A program made the translations under genes and the position numbers. From positions 8,853,488-8,917,487 of the forward strand of contig JAJEKV010000056.1 in NCBI GenBank assembly GCA_021234155.1: a stretch of 64,000 nucleotides of DNA, read 5' to 3'. The notes under the pieces are model-generated. The model did not search any database. It worked only from the letters and a program-made list of their open reading frames with translations, and was not told where the DNA came from. This stretch comes from Isoetes taiwanensis. Its lineage: Eukaryota > Streptophyta > Lycopodiopsida > Isoetales > Isoetaceae. The stretch's first letter is position 1, and the number at the start of each line of letters is the position of its first letter. Positions 49,190 through 61,294 of this stretch are shown one piece after another.

Positions 49190-50575
49190 CGAGATTTTGA
49201 ACATAATACAAATGTCTGATGTAATAAATCTCAATGCCCGACCCACGTATAAAATCATTTGAACATTCAAGTGCCTCCATAGAAAACCCTCATAAGCAAT
49301 TGAACATTCCATACGATCACTTTGTGCTTGCAATTTGTTAAGATATAGGCTTAATTCTTTCCTTTGTTGATACGCAACATGACATACAATGCTTATAGAA
49401 CCGCGAGTAGATCCCCGCCGGTCTTTATATCATGTTTGATCCAATCATTTGCATGCGTGTAGGGATGCCTAGCCTCTTGCATCGGAAAGAACTCCCGAGG
49501 CGAGGGTGTGAGGATGGAAGAAGAAGCAGAGGTAATGCTAGGAGTAGATATGGTGGCTTCTACTTGACAAGTGGTAGGAGGAGCCAAATTTGGAAAGAGG
49601 AGGAAGCATTGCATGTCCACCCACATATAGCAGGGAGTAGAGTCAAGCGCAAAGGATTGGAAGCAGGGATTTATTTGATAAATTAACAAGTGGTAGATAG
49701 AGGGGGTTTCACAACATGTCTGTGGAAGAAGAAGAGTTTGAGGCACCACCAACCATTTTGGAGAGCACCCATGGCTGAAGAATGCATTCAATTTGTGAAA
49801 ACTAGGGTTTGCCATGGTGGTTGAAATCTGAAGTAAATCGGCCATGCCAAACTTCGAGAAAAACTTTATAGGTTATACATCAATGGAAGCTCATAAATTA
49901 CGCTTGGGCCCTGTGGTGCCATTACAGTCCCCATCACAACTGCTTGAAGAAAAGATTTTAATCATAAGAAAGTTCTTGCTCCAAAAGTGGTTATGGCATG
50001 AGCGATTTACTATTTCAATGTGCGTCCTCGTCTAATTTCTACTACGACATTCATGTGCCTCATAGAAAACACCCTCATAAGGCAATTGAACATCTATACA
50101 ATTAATTTAAACATGTAATTACGTTAAGATATAGGCATGTCTTTCTTGTTGTTTTGCAACATGATACACAATGCAACAAAGAACAGAGCGGTGCCCATCG
50201 GATGTCATATTATGTTTGATTACATCAATAAGTGCGAGGATGCCCTATTTGCATCGGAGAAAGAACTCCAAGGGCGAGAAAAGATAGGTAGAATTATGAG
50301 AAGCGGATGGGAAAAGAACTAGGGGCAATGGTAGGAGTAGATATGGTGGCTTCTGCCGAAAAGAAATTAGGCGGGGAGATATATTTGGAAAGAGGAGGAA
50401 GTGTTGCATGTCACACTCATACTAGAGTAGAGACAAAGGCAAGAGCTTAAGACAAGAATTATAATTTGGTAAATTAACAAGTGGCGAGAGAAGAGTTCAA
50501 ATTATATAGCTATAAAGAAGAGGTGAGGCACCATATCACTTTGGAGCACCCATACATTTGAAGAGCATTCTAGAA
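49190..50575. repeat. ~780-bp repeat family, head-to-tail copies
   Basis: Landmarks recur at a fixed offset: cctcataagcaattgaacat (49,290) and cctcataaggcaattgaaca (50,072), tatcatgtttgatcca (49,428) and tatgtttgattacatc (50,210), ggagtagatatggtggcttc (49,540) and the same at 50,335, and gaggcacca (about 49,740 and 50,524). The offset is about 780-795 bp. The first unit may be truncated at its left. Related copies lie at 53.9, 58.9 and 62.7-64 kb, all in the same orientation. Confidence 0.85.
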
Positions 50576-50604
50576 ATAATAATGTTTTCCTTAGTTTCAC
50601 GAAT

Positions 50605-50742
50605 AGAAGGAAAACATAATTCTAGACTTTCTGATGTAGTTATGAGTTAGTTAGGTTGGCGGTTTCCCAGCCTATTTAGTTTCTTACCGTCCATTTCCTT
50701 CCTCACATAGGCCCTCTTAGCATCTCCTTCTCATCTTTTCTC
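50605..50742. repeat. Direct repeat partner of 53,157-53,300
   Basis: Shares agaaggaaaacataattct, ggttggcggtttcc, cctatttagtttctt-like and cctcttagcatctccttc words with the sequence 2.55 kb downstream, in the same order and orientation. This could be an LTR-like or other dispersed repeat, or a segmental copy. Confidence 0.75.
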
Positions 50743-50744
50743 TG

Positions 50745-53150
50745 ATTGGTCATTTGTCGGCGGTTCCCTCCGATTACGTTTGGGTGCCCAATTTTGTATG
50801 CATTACCTTTTACGTGTTGTCTCCTTCGACCCTTTACTCCTTCACATAGAAGTTATTATTTTACGCTTTGGCTGATTCTGTACATTTGTTCTTTTCAAAT
50901 TAAGATGCGGCTTCAAGGTTTGGTGTAGGGCTCTTGGCTTTGGGATTTTTGGTTTTATGCTTGAGGACATCACGTTCTTTGCTATATGGCTCTAAAATGG
51001 AGTGCGATAAAAACTCGAGGAAGAGACAGGCTCCCAGTGCTTGGGTATGTTGAAAGCATAATGAAACATGGAAGGCGGTCAGGCGAAATTTGGCGATGCG
51101 GAGGCGGGGTTGCGGTAGAAGTTAGAGGATGCGAAGGTAGCTCAAAGAGATTTTTGCAACCACGGAGTCCAAGGTTGCGTCTCTAGCGAGAGAGATCGAC
51201 AAAGGAGCAGGAGGAGCAGAGCCCCTCTCTTCACGATTTTATGAAAATATGGAAAACGATATGATGTTTTCAATGGAGTTGGAGGATTGTTTCCTTGATT
51301 TGGAAACCACTTGCGGTCGCTCAAATCCACACGGGCATAACTTGAGCATCATTGATAGAGGTAAAGCTTTGATTTCTAGCGAGGGAAAAATATAATTTGC
51401 ATCGGGGGATAGGGAGGCCAAGAGTTGCGGAGTTCTTTGAAATGGGGGATTTTACCCTTTTGGAAGCTTGACCCAAAAATTGGGTTTCGATGGATGCGTG
51501 ATTTTCGTCTTAGGCTTGAGTGTTTGCTTGCTGATTTGTTAAGCTTAATCTAACCTGCGGTAGGGATTCGGTTAGTCCACTTGGTGCTTATGTAATAAAC
51601 AGTTGTTGTTGGTGGACTTTGTCTTTATCAAAACAGGACTTACGGAAGTAGGATTCTGAATATGGTTGGATTGCTGAATTTGGTTTCATATAATTTTGTT
51701 GCGCCAATATCAAGCTTGAAACCATACCGGGGTTAATAATTTAACAATTTTTTATTCGCCAATGTCATGCTTAGTGTTTTCGGGTTAATAATTTCCCGGT
51801 ACTTGTAATTTCTATCTTTGGTTCGGTCTACCGCAACAAAGGCTGTGAGGCATTGTGACCCAAAAGATCTTGAAAATTTGCTTTATCAAAAGATACGTAT
51901 TAAGCAAAGGCCACTTTGTCATGATTAAATACATGTTTTTCTATACTGTTCTCCTTTGACCTACACAACTTCGTATATTTCACGGATTGCGGTTACAGTC
52001 TTGGAATCCCCAGGGCAGAATCTTATACAATCAGTCCTTTGGCCGAACTTTGCAAGACCTATCTTTCTTGTTGTTTTCGCCTTTTCTTTGTTAAATTGTT
52101 TTAGGTTGGCTTTTGGCCGGTTATTTCACGTATTTTTATGGCTTCCATTGGTTCTTTGTATTCCCCTTTTGTATCGTTTTCTTGAGAAATCAAGCCAAAG
52201 GCCGAGAATGCTTTTTTCACTTTTCGATAAGGACACATTCATTTTCTTTTATTAATTTCACTTACTTACTACTTGAGTATTTTCAAACTTTTCATTTTTA
52301 CTTCTTCACCTCATTTTAATTTCTTTTCAGATTAAAATTAAGTTCATCTTATACTTAACTACATTGCAATCCATTACATTTCTCTAATTATTTTCTACCA
52401 CATATATCCTTTTATCTATACCTTACACTCTTTATAACACATTTATTTGGACCATCTCCCCATAGTAATGGTGCATTCTTGTTTTCACCTCAGTGATGCC
52501 ATCAGATCCCATTTTGCATCTCTTCTTATTTTCTTTCCGTTTCTCAAAATCATCTAAATTATATTTTATACGTTATTCTTTGTTTTATCAATTCATATTC
52601 CTTAGTCATGTAATTGGCATCGCAGATGGTGTGTTTAATGAAGCATGTTGTCACTCTATAGGTGCTTGAATAAAGTTGGTTAACTAATTGGCCTTTTTTC
52701 GGTGATGTCTCTAAATGTTTTGATCTAACTAAGCGGGTCTCACTATATTTCAAAGAGATTTAGGGCTTGTTATGAGTTATAACCTTGTGGATTTGGTTGG
52801 TTGCTTTTTGTATGGGGTTGTGACCGAACATTGTTTGTTGTTAAGTTGGTCCTTTGTTGTGCCGTGGGAAGCTTGTTATGGTTTTACCACAGCTTTGTGC
52901 CTCTCGGCTTTATACACAATTTTCACTATAAATATTTTTTGCCCTTTTTATGTTCTTGTTCTCTAGAGACAATTGCCTTTAAATTTTGGAAATTAGGTGT
53001 GGCTTTGGGCTTGTCCATCAACAACTACTACTCTTGTGCTGGCTTGCAGGCCAAGCTTGGTCAGTTTCCTTTGCTTAGTGCGCCTACGCCCGGCCATTCT
53101 TGTACGTGTGCTCTCATAGTAGTTCTAGAAGTAATGAACCGCCGTTTCGC
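50745..53150. other. Stretch between direct repeats, no recognised gene
   Basis: Frames of 60-130 codons appear, including 52,801-53,193, without recognisable domains; the latter is rich in Cys, Leu and Phe and looks like chance translation of T-rich DNA. Two copies of the word gggttaataattt lie at about 51,730 and 51,786. Confidence 0.3.
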
Positions 53151-53156
53151 AAGACC

Positions 53157-53300
53157 AGAAGGAAAACATAATTCTTCAGGCTCTGATGTGTGAACTCGGA
53201 GTTGGATTGGGTTGGCGGTTTCCGGCCCTATTGGTTTCTTGCGTCCATTTCCAACTTCCTCATCAACCTCTTAGCATCTCCTTCACATGCTTTTCCTCAC
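53157..53300. repeat. Direct repeat partner of 50,605-50,742
   Basis: Same landmarks in the same order as the first copy; the similarity ends near cctccttcacatgctttt. Flanks on either side do not match. Confidence 0.75.
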
Positions 53301-53884
53301 AGTCCGGGCCCACCCCACCCTTCCTTGCATGATTAGCTTGTTGGTGAAACTAACATTCGGTTTGAAGGCCCTGGTACGTTTTTGGAAATTTGAGAGTGCA
53401 ACAGAGACCTTTATTATTGCTGGTTGAGGCGGTGTGCGGTGGAAGGCTTGGTGCCCTGGTTGGAGCCTTGTTTGGATGGCCTTAGTGGCCTTTTGGTGAA
53501 TACGTGGCGTAACGGGGGTTTAGCGTGTTTACATTTAGAAGAGAGCTTTGGATTGAAGCACAAGATAGAATCTATGTGAAGACAATTGAACATATTTTTG
53601 GCAACTTCATTCTTTGTAATGTACTTTCACCCCAATAAGAGGCTAGTGACATGAGGGTACAGATCTAATATGTTTTGGACCTAGCATTGGTTAGTGATCC
53701 CTATTATTGTCGGGGTTTTCTCGAAGCTTGGCTGAGTTTTAATCCGACCATAATGGTTTCACTAACGATATACTCTATTGTTTTAGTGGAGATGCCGAGC
53801 ATTCTTATCGGTATTCTTATGCGTATTGCTCTCATATTAGTTCTAAGTTGGTTAGCAAACTGGGGCTTTTCCACTTAGAAACTA

Positions 53885-54235
53885 AATCGGCCATCTAGAC
53901 TTCGTGACCAAAACTATATGAAATATACATCAATGAAGCTCACATCTTCAACTTTTCAATGCATAAAAAGAAATACGGATCTAATAATCAAGCTAGAAGT
54001 TATGAGAAGTGCAGGACCCTACATTGCGCGCATCACATACGCCCATCACAACTTCTTGGTTGAAGGAAAAGTTTTTAATCAAAAAGTCCATACAATGCTA
54101 TAGAGACATAGGTAAACCTTGGATGCTATATCACATTTGATCCAATCATTACATACGTGTAGAGGATGTTCTATCCTCTGCATCCTTTACCAACAGGAAG
54201 AACTCAAAGAGGCGAGAAGAAGCGGGTAGAAGCCC
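53885..54235. repeat. Truncated copy of the ~780-bp repeat
   Basis: Contains ctatatgaaatatacatcaa, gcccatcacaacttcttggt, then jumps to tacaatgctatagagaca and ttgatccaatcatt. Compared with the 62.7-kb copy, an internal section of about 180-200 bp is missing. A microsatellite follows directly. Confidence 0.8.
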
Positions 54236-54254
54236 AATAGAAGCTAGGATGGAA

Positions 54255-54281
54255 AGAATAGAATAGAATAGAATAGAATTG
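54255..54281 (+). repeat. (GAATA)n microsatellite
   Basis: Five to six copies of gaata, immediately downstream of the truncated repeat copy. Confidence 0.85.
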
Positions 54282-54284
54282 TTT

Positions 54285-54880
54285 TTATGGAGTCCACGGA
54301 GACCAATCGGCCTATGGGACCCAATACAAGCGCGGCGGTCACATTATTGCGGGATTAAAAACCCAGCCGAAGGGGTTTTGAGGAAAAGCGGTGGCGACAA
54401 TAAGGCTAGCGACATCAGTCAAATGGTTATTTGGGGGCATATTTGAGCCCTCAAGTCGATTACTTCTTTGAATGTATGATCCAGTGGCTGCGAGAAGTCG
54501 TGCCCGATTATCATGTGTGGCGGCTCGTAAAGTTAATCAAGCTGAAGGCATAAGCGTGTCAGAATCACGATCATATCTTTGGGCAACTCACGGAAAGTGT
54601 GACACTCATCATCAACGACTCCGTCACGGCGGCCAGCGACAAACCCTATCACGGCGTGGCTCTGATGCTTCGACGTATAATCCGAGAGATGGTGGGCTTT
54701 TGTCTTGAATGGGCATTAATACTGCGCTTTTTCATGAAGAGCGTGGGGAAACGTGGTAGACTCACAGTTCTATGTGGGATTTATGTGCTGCTTGTAATGT
54801 GTTGTTTTGACTTGCTCGAGCCACAGAGTCCCCAAAAGCAGCTGGAGAAACAAGCATCAAGGTAACATCTCAGGCTGTCC
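54285..54880 (+). other. Unassigned, two overlapping open frames
   Basis: Frames at 54,472-54,708 (78 codons) and 54,599-54,865 (88 codons) overlap in different phases. Neither shows a family signature. The region is GC-richer than its left neighbour, like the LINE that follows. Confidence 0.25.
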
Positions 54881-55199
54881 GCGATGCACTTTCTGTTTCT
54901 ACCTGGATACATGTGCTCTGGACATTCCATCTAGTTAGCCCTTTGCCTCTTTTATCTTCCAACAATTCTTGAGTGGATTGTGGTCCCATTACCCTTGCAT
55001 AAGCCAAGTCGCGATTGAAGCGATCATCATCCCATATTACCACCTTCACGGAAATAGGCGATGTGTCTATCAAGGGCCGCTTCGCTGAAGTGGCGGAAAC
55101 TTTGTCTCTACCAACAAAAATTTTGATATAGGACCGTGGATTTCACTCAGAGTGCGTGCTAAGAAAACCTTACGCGCACACATTACAAAATTAAACTCA

Positions 55200-56350
55200 A
55201 GTAGCAAGGGACACCGGGCCCCGAACTTCAACTCAGGTACAAAGAGCGGGGCTCTACCAATTACCTGAATAGATGTAATGCGTGCCCCACAATCATATAG
55301 TTACGTTACGTGGTTATTGCATTACGCAGGTGCTTTCACATTTTCTTGCTGCCACTTAATCTTATGGGAGTATCTGACATAGTGTAGAAGGAAACTCCAC
55401 TCTAGATATTTGTAGGTGGGTGTCACCTCACTTATTTGCCCTCGATAAGTGAATGAGGGGGCCTTGGATGGTAGCCGAAGGATGAGATTAAGACCACCTT
55501 GGTCTTGGCGAGATTGACAACCTTCGTAATGCAGTAGCTGGCGGGAAATATATCAATCCTAAGGAGTGGTACTTATCCTGGGTGTGAGCTAAGAGGTCAA
55601 CATAGATACATAGATGAGTTGCAATACATTGACTGATGCAAAAGTTGGGTCCCATCACCCCCATTGTCCATGAGCGGTGTTCCCAAGCGGGTCAATGCAG
55701 AGACCAAACAATGTTGGGAAAAGAAGGTATCCTGGCCGGACCCCAATACTACTAGTGAATGGTTGTCCTCGTCGTCCGCGTCGGCTGTACCCAACTCTGC
55801 ATTGCAACTTGTATCTTGCATTTTGCATATCCGCGAGGAGGAACCTCTAGTTCTTGTAATCTTTCCCATAACTTTCAGGGCCGCGGTGTCAAAAGCCTTG
55901 TAAAGTCAACAAAGAAAGCAACAATACGAGGTCCGTAGGCGGTTTACACTTTATCCTCAACCAAAGTCCTCAATGTGAAGATATGATCAATGGTTGAATG
56001 CGAGTGCGAACCACGCTTGTGTGAGAGCTTTCGCACACCTGTTGCTTTTGCCCACGGTCAGCGTTGCTCAATAATGCCCGACTAGCGGTTTGGCAAACCT
56101 GCGAGCGGCGATGATTGTTACGGTGGTGGTTGAACTATGTGGATCTCTGCCTTGTAAATGGGGACAACTCTGCTTGTGGTCCGCTGGCTGGGGAATCCTT
56201 CTGTGGCGCTGCTGTTGAACATAGTGGTTAGGGCGTACACCATAGGCTCCCCACCTTGCACTTGAGCAACTCTTGCTGCATACCATCAGTGTGCTGAAAT
56301 TGGCCAAGCGCGGAACCACGGGTAACATCATCCTCTGCGTTTTCACAATA
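55200..56350 (-). pseudogene. LINE reverse transcriptase, broken
   Basis: Blocks in order: VVPIYKAEIH (56,145-56,180), a remnant of the ...GFR segment, IDHIFTLRTLVEDKV (55,945-55,995), FVDFTRLLTP for FVDFKKAFDTVP (55,900-55,920), then GVRPGYLLFPTLFGLCID in shifted frames for GVRQGCPLSPTLFGL-ID (55,690-55,745), and the late block FTYRGQISEVTPTYKYLEW (55,400-55,460). The catalytic FADD box is not readable. The enzyme would copy LINE RNA at a nicked target. Confidence 0.75.
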
Positions 56351-56979
56351 ATAGGGACCGATACGTAGGGGTATGAGTGCCGTGTCCCTTGAGGATCATA
56401 GAGTTCGCTGCTGAGGGTATTGTTCCCACTTGCTCATTAGTGATATTCCCCACTTAAAATTTTGGTGACTTCGAAGAACAACTAGCCAAAAGATTCTAGG
56501 ATGTGGCTTTTTCAGCATGGAAAACAGGCTGCCCTTTGATGACGTGCAATGTCACGGTTTTTGCCTTCAAGAAAGCGACAGCGTGTGACGCGCATGTGGC
56601 GCGTGCGAGATCACAGCCGATGCGGGAAAGTAGAGCATTGTATTCCACTTACTCGACGCATCAAACCACGATTACGGGGAATATTTGCGATCCCGCAATT
56701 ACCTCTCGGCATGCTATCCCAAAACATCTTTACCTGCCAGTACCAAGGGGCTCAATCAGGTGACCAGATTTCTTTGCTCTAAGCGTGGGGGGCACCTGCA
56801 AAAATTCACGAAGGTGCTATGAGCATATCGGCATAATCCTTTGCACTCCTCCAATATGGCGGTATACAAATTTCGCGATAGAAGGGTTCTACTGACACGC
56901 CAAGCCAGCTGAGGTAGAGTGGAAGGTGATCTGAGTTTGTCTCCTCATCTCGCATGCGTACCTACACGTGGTTGATCAA

Positions 56980-57790
56980 ATGTACATCACTTTCGTGACT
57001 AATAGATAGTCCACCACACTAGATCCTCCACCGTTCTCTTTATGCCGAGGTGCACTTGCCACGGAGAGAGCCCGCATGCGAGCCATTACAAATGCAAATT
57101 GAGAACTGCTACATAGTGAAAACAAGCGCCACTTCGCCCAGCGTGACGACTATCTTCAGTGATATTTATTGGCCAAGCCGCCTCCAGCGAAGCGGTATAA
57201 CATCACAAACCAAAGGAATCCAAGTCTCATGGGCTACTCTACTCTGTCCGTGCATTGAAGTCCCCAAAAGGAGTACCACACTACCATCTATGTTATTCTT
57301 TGTATGTCATCATATAGATGAAGCATATGGGCTAGCTTTGTCCACATGCAGTGGGCATGGTAAAAGTTGCTTTACGCATGTGGAAAGTAGCAAGCGACCA
57401 AGAAAGAGAGGTTGCCACTACAATTACGCACCGCACCCACAAGTACGGTTGTAATACGTCAGTATACTTGTCGGGGAAGATTTGGCGTACTTGGAGCTCG
57501 GTAATAGCAGGGCAGCCTCCATGTCCCCTCTTGCACGTAGCATTTATTGAAAGGCGAGAAATGTTGTTGATAGCCTAAAGGCCAGGGTAACTGTGTCTAG
57601 CGTGCTCCCATGTCTCCATGAGGAAGATGAGATCCTTACCTCGACGAGTTGAGACTATCCTACGCCATGGGAAACGCTGACAATTCAGGAAGCCACGAGG
57701 CACATTCCCTATTTGTTGCTTGTGAGAGGCATGTCGTGGGTGAGTTGTGGGGAAAGAGTGGGCGTGCCGGTGAGTCATGTGGAGCAGAGG
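56980..57790 (-). pseudogene. LINE apurinic-type endonuclease, broken
   Basis: Minus-strand blocks: RGKDLIFLMETWEH (57,605-57,650; the ETW matches the EN Glu motif), VACYFPHA (57,370-57,395), LYDDIQRI (57,300-57,325) and LLLGDFNARTE (57,248-57,275), the best-preserved motif with the catalytic Asp and Asn. The later His-containing end is not clear. This enzyme makes the first nick in target DNA. Confidence 0.75.
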
Positions 57791-57799
57791 TGAGAAACT

Positions 57800-58855
57800 G
57801 ATAGGGGGTTAAGAGCGAGTAGCGGTAGGTTGGGAATTGGCACCATGGCTGAGGAAGTAGTGGCGTTGAGCAGGCATGCATTTGGAAGAGGCCGGTGGAG
57901 GAGCATGATCGGCGAGAGAGGAGGTGGGGGGCTATAAGCAATGGCCGGAGGGTCACAGCAACTGTCCCGGTGGTTAGGAAAAATGTGCATCTTGCCTCAG
58001 AACTAGTCCACGCTCCCTCATGATGGCGGATGCTCGAACCTTGGTGAGAGCTCACGCTGGGACTCTTGTTTACTTGCACTAGGGTGGGGTCTGGGTCACA
58101 TACAAGGATGTTTCCTTCAATTGCTTGCCACGGCGGCAATTATGGCATCTCGTACTTGCATATACGCTCTTGTGAATATGTCTGGGTTGTAGATAGAGCG
58201 TCGAGAACACACCATATTGACGGCTCGAGCAATGTCTGAGCCCGAGCAATGTCATACGATTGATGATGCGCATCACGGAGTGGGTGAATGAATTCTCTCC
58301 CCTCTTCTTACGGCAGGCCCGCGAGGATCACCAAATTATGACCTCTCCATCTGCGTTCCACTAAGCTTCCCGTGGATAGCGGTTCTTTGGGACAGCATGG
58401 GCGGCTGCTTTGTCTACGTGAGTTGAAGGCGATGTCAGATGTCCATAAACGGGGAAGTCTACATTGGCGGCGTGGAGGGAATGGTGAAGTAGGGCATCGT
58501 GGTGCACACTGGGCTGACTTCGCATGGAGTTGCTTACAGGCATGGGTGGCGGGCGGGGTGCACGAGATTGCCTCCCGCCTTACGGGCAGAGGCTGACTCT
58601 AACTGGAATTGTTTGCCGCTCCAACTTCGGATACACACAATTTTTGCAAGGCCTGCGTGTGCATTGGCATGGAGTCCTTTCCCCTGGGATTGTAGCTTCT
58701 GCATTGGCTTCGTGTGCCTCTTGCTCTTGAACAAGAACTGTTGTTCCAACCGTTATCCTAGAGCAATTACATCATCTACGACCGATGTGGTGATCTCCAT
58801 TGTCTTTGATCTGTTATGAAGAACTTTCTTTGCTTGGCATACGACTTTCGTTAGT
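57800..58855 (-). other. Probable 5' region of the LINE
   Basis: GC-rich, continuous with the endonuclease. Minus frame 57,660-58,139 (159 codons) covers the endonuclease start and further upstream sequence but carries no known domain. Overlapping frames on both strands around 58,360-58,820 show that absence of stops here is mostly a matter of composition. Confidence 0.3.
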
Positions 58856-58861
58856 TGCTAT

Positions 58862-59280
58862 ATCGAAGAAGAAATAGAGGTAATGCTGGGAGTAGATATG
58901 GTGGCTTCTACTTGAAAAGTGGGGCGGAGGGTCGGATTTGGAAGAAGAGAAGGGAAGTCTCTTTTGCATGTCCGCATATCTTGTGAGGGGGTAGAGTCCA
59001 AAGCAAGAGGAGAGTTCACATCATGTCTGGAAAAAGATTGAGGCACCATCAACTACTTTAGGTTTCCTTAGTGGAAAAATAAATCCGAGAAAGGCCCGAC
59101 AACTAGAGTTTGTCATGGTGGCTAAAATTTGGAAATCCCAAATCCGACCATGTTAGACTCATTAAAGTATGAGCTATACATCATTGGAAAGCTCTGTAAA
59201 TCCCATGACGAGACCACGCATGAATTTGCCCATCGCTGGCAGCCATCACAACTTCTTGGTTGAAGAAAAAGTTAGGGAAT
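58862..59280. repeat. Partial copy of the ~780-bp repeat
   Basis: Opens at gaagaaatagaggtaatgct, which is mid-unit, and runs through ggagtagatatggtggcttc, gaggcaccatcaacta, tccgaccatgttagactca and cacaacttcttggttgaag. It crosses the unit boundary in the same way as the tandem arrays, so it derives from a tandem arrangement or a circularly permuted copy. Confidence 0.8.
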
Positions 59281-59284
59281 AGAC

Positions 59285-60655
59285 TACTTTCCCATTTTGT
59301 TAAAGCAAACATGGACATGGATTACTTAGAAGTAGACTTCCTACGGATTTAAATAGAAAAAATGTGGGAACTAATGCAAATAGACAACCTTATGTAACTA
59401 GTGTATCTAGTGAGTCTACTTGGATGGAATGAATGGAGGGATGATGAAGATTTAGAAAATATATAGATAGTTACTACAATATACTTCCGCCTAGCGCTCA
59501 AGAATCAAGTGTTAACTTGTCGCGAAATCGATGGTTCGTGTAACCACAGACAAATCCTAGCTAACTTATCTTTCAAATTAGCCTAATGAACCTACATTAA
59601 ATACCCGCGGTTCATTTGGCATTGACCTACAGTTACCTACTAGCTAGATTGACCATTTCTGGTCGAGGCAAAGGCTGCACATCAATTCTACCGGGGATCA
59701 ACGCAAGCAATCCACACTATGTTGATCTTCATTCTATTTGATTTATTCAATTGATCGGCCATTATGTCGGACCCGACAATTTCATCGTCTTTCCTGCAGA
59801 CCACGTTCCAAGTGAACTGCAGCATATGTTCCCATGTCGGACTCTTACTTTTTACCAAGGCTACCGACATCGGATAAACGACACTCATGTTGGCAAGTTG
59901 TCGCGACAAGGGAATCTACTATTGATATGGTTGGGGCATCGCACTTTCCGCGGCGGGGAGATGTCGCAATGCCTTCGGAGAAGCAGTATTTGGTGACTAA
60001 AGATCGACGCATAACCATCACCCCAATGGTAGCGGCTTAGAAAAGCCGGTCTTGGATTAAACCCGACCAAGAACCACGAATGAGTGAAATATTTTCCCAT
60101 GATTAGAGAGATTTTTCCCACGATTAGGGATAGAAGCTAAGCTAAGTAATGGTAGTTAGTTAATCGAGAAATGAAGGAACACAGGCTATCAAATTGGGCA
60201 AAAACTTGTACCATTGGCCAAAAGACCCAGTACTCCGGTGCTTTTGAATGACCCCACTATGAGTTTACTCACAGCCCTTTGGCATCGATGGGAGTCATCT
60301 ACCTTGTTAGAGAACTTAGAACTTGGAAAAATTAATCAAATGCACAAATCACAGCTTACAATGTTAAAAATATGCTTGTTTGGCATAACCCGACATGGCA
60401 GCCACCTAGCGGGGGTACTAGAAGTGGATCCAATGACTCTTACGATTTTGAAGGCACTTGTGAGCTTTGCACAACCCTCGGCATAGTAGGCCCGGTTTGA
60501 GTAAGTTGGACATCCCAAAAGCGTAATCAGGATCAATCAACTTTCAATGACAGAAAACAAATTGCATCATGAAGGCATGTACTTTGGCATATTTTAGTCA
60601 GGCACATCTCAGATGGTGTATATGGTGTGTGACTTTTACTCTTGGGTGGGTAAAC
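59285..60655. other. Stretch without a recognised gene
   Basis: The words atgtcgga, gtcggac and ccgacatcgg recur near 59,765-59,875. A forward frame at 60,214-60,486 (90 codons) shows no known domain. Nothing else was identified. Confidence 0.3.
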
Positions 60656-60657
60656 TT

Positions 60658-60669
60658 TTTTTTTTTTTA
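60658..60669 (+). repeat. Poly-T run
   Basis: Twelve or so consecutive T, followed by Lys/Thr-coding AT-rich sequence. It could be the complement of a poly-A tail of a minus-strand retroposon, but no partner sequence was found. Confidence 0.5.
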
Positions 60670-60904
60670 TCCTTCAAGAAAAACAAAATGGTGGAGAATT
60701 GAACCTCCAAGGCTTCAACCGGTCCATAGCCACATGAATACCAAAATTAAAACTTCAAAACCATCCATCCCCATATGGCTAAGCAGCATCACCTCCCATG
60801 CATCTCATCCTCCTGCAGCATAAATTTTAGCAGCCTAAACCACATGCACCCTCAAAATTTGGTAGCACATTTGTAATCAACAAAGTTTAAAGCAGAAACA
60901 GCCA

Positions 60905-61290
60905 CTACATGTATCCTATATTGAGATAGACTTTCCAAATAAAACAAACCCTTGCAAAAATCCCAATATACAAGTTTAACCCTATAGAAGACCCACGAAA
61001 CAACCACCATATCCTATGTGGATAGACGTTCAAATAAAACAAACCAAAGCTCTCTCATCTCATCTTACAAGAGAAAAAGCACATGGAAATCAATTTACAA
61101 CCCACAGTAAAAATGCCAATCTACAAGAAGTTTAACCCCGAGAAGACTCCACCGAAAACTAACCACCATATCCTATGTGAGATAAGACTTTCAAATAAAA
61201 CAAGCCCAGGGGCTTTGATCTCATCTTGTACAAGAGAAAAGCACATGGAAATCAACATGCAACCCCTCCAAAATGCTATTATGCCTTTGA
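60905..61290. repeat. ~158-bp imperfect tandem repeat
   Basis: accaccatatcctatgtg occurs at 61,003 and 61,162, catggaaatcaa at 61,083 and 61,243, and acaagtttaaccc/aagtttaacccc at about 60,970 and 61,128. A partial third match (atcctatattgagatagac) lies at about 60,914. All share gactttcaaataaaac-like words. Confidence 0.75.
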
Positions 61291-61294
61291 CTTA

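Larger units (their letters stand above)
54880..58300 (-). mobile_element. Non-L1 LINE (RTE-like), decayed, minus strand
   Basis: Reading from right to left the region holds an endonuclease (about 57.8-57.0 kb), a linker, and a reverse transcriptase (56.35-55.2 kb). This domain order and the wording of the reverse transcriptase fit RTE-type or related non-L1 LINEs. The element is GC-rich compared with its surroundings. Frameshifts are dense. The 3' tail and any target duplication could not be found. A related endonuclease fragment sits at the window start. Confidence 0.75.

Noticed and set aside
52801-53193. A 130-codon plus frame as a membrane or secreted protein
   Set aside because: T-rich DNA gives Leu/Phe/Cys runs by chance; the frame runs into the dispersed direct repeat and shows no family motif.
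57660-58139. A 159-codon minus frame as a real gene
   Set aside because: It overlaps the LINE endonuclease, starts without context, has no domain, and the GC-rich composition alone lengthens frames on both strands here.
60665-60745. tRNA-like segment on the minus strand (ggaggttcaattctcc, a possible T arm)
   Set aside because: The loop is one base too long, no matching acceptor, D or anticodon arm can be folded, and the remaining bases are simple AT-rich sequence.
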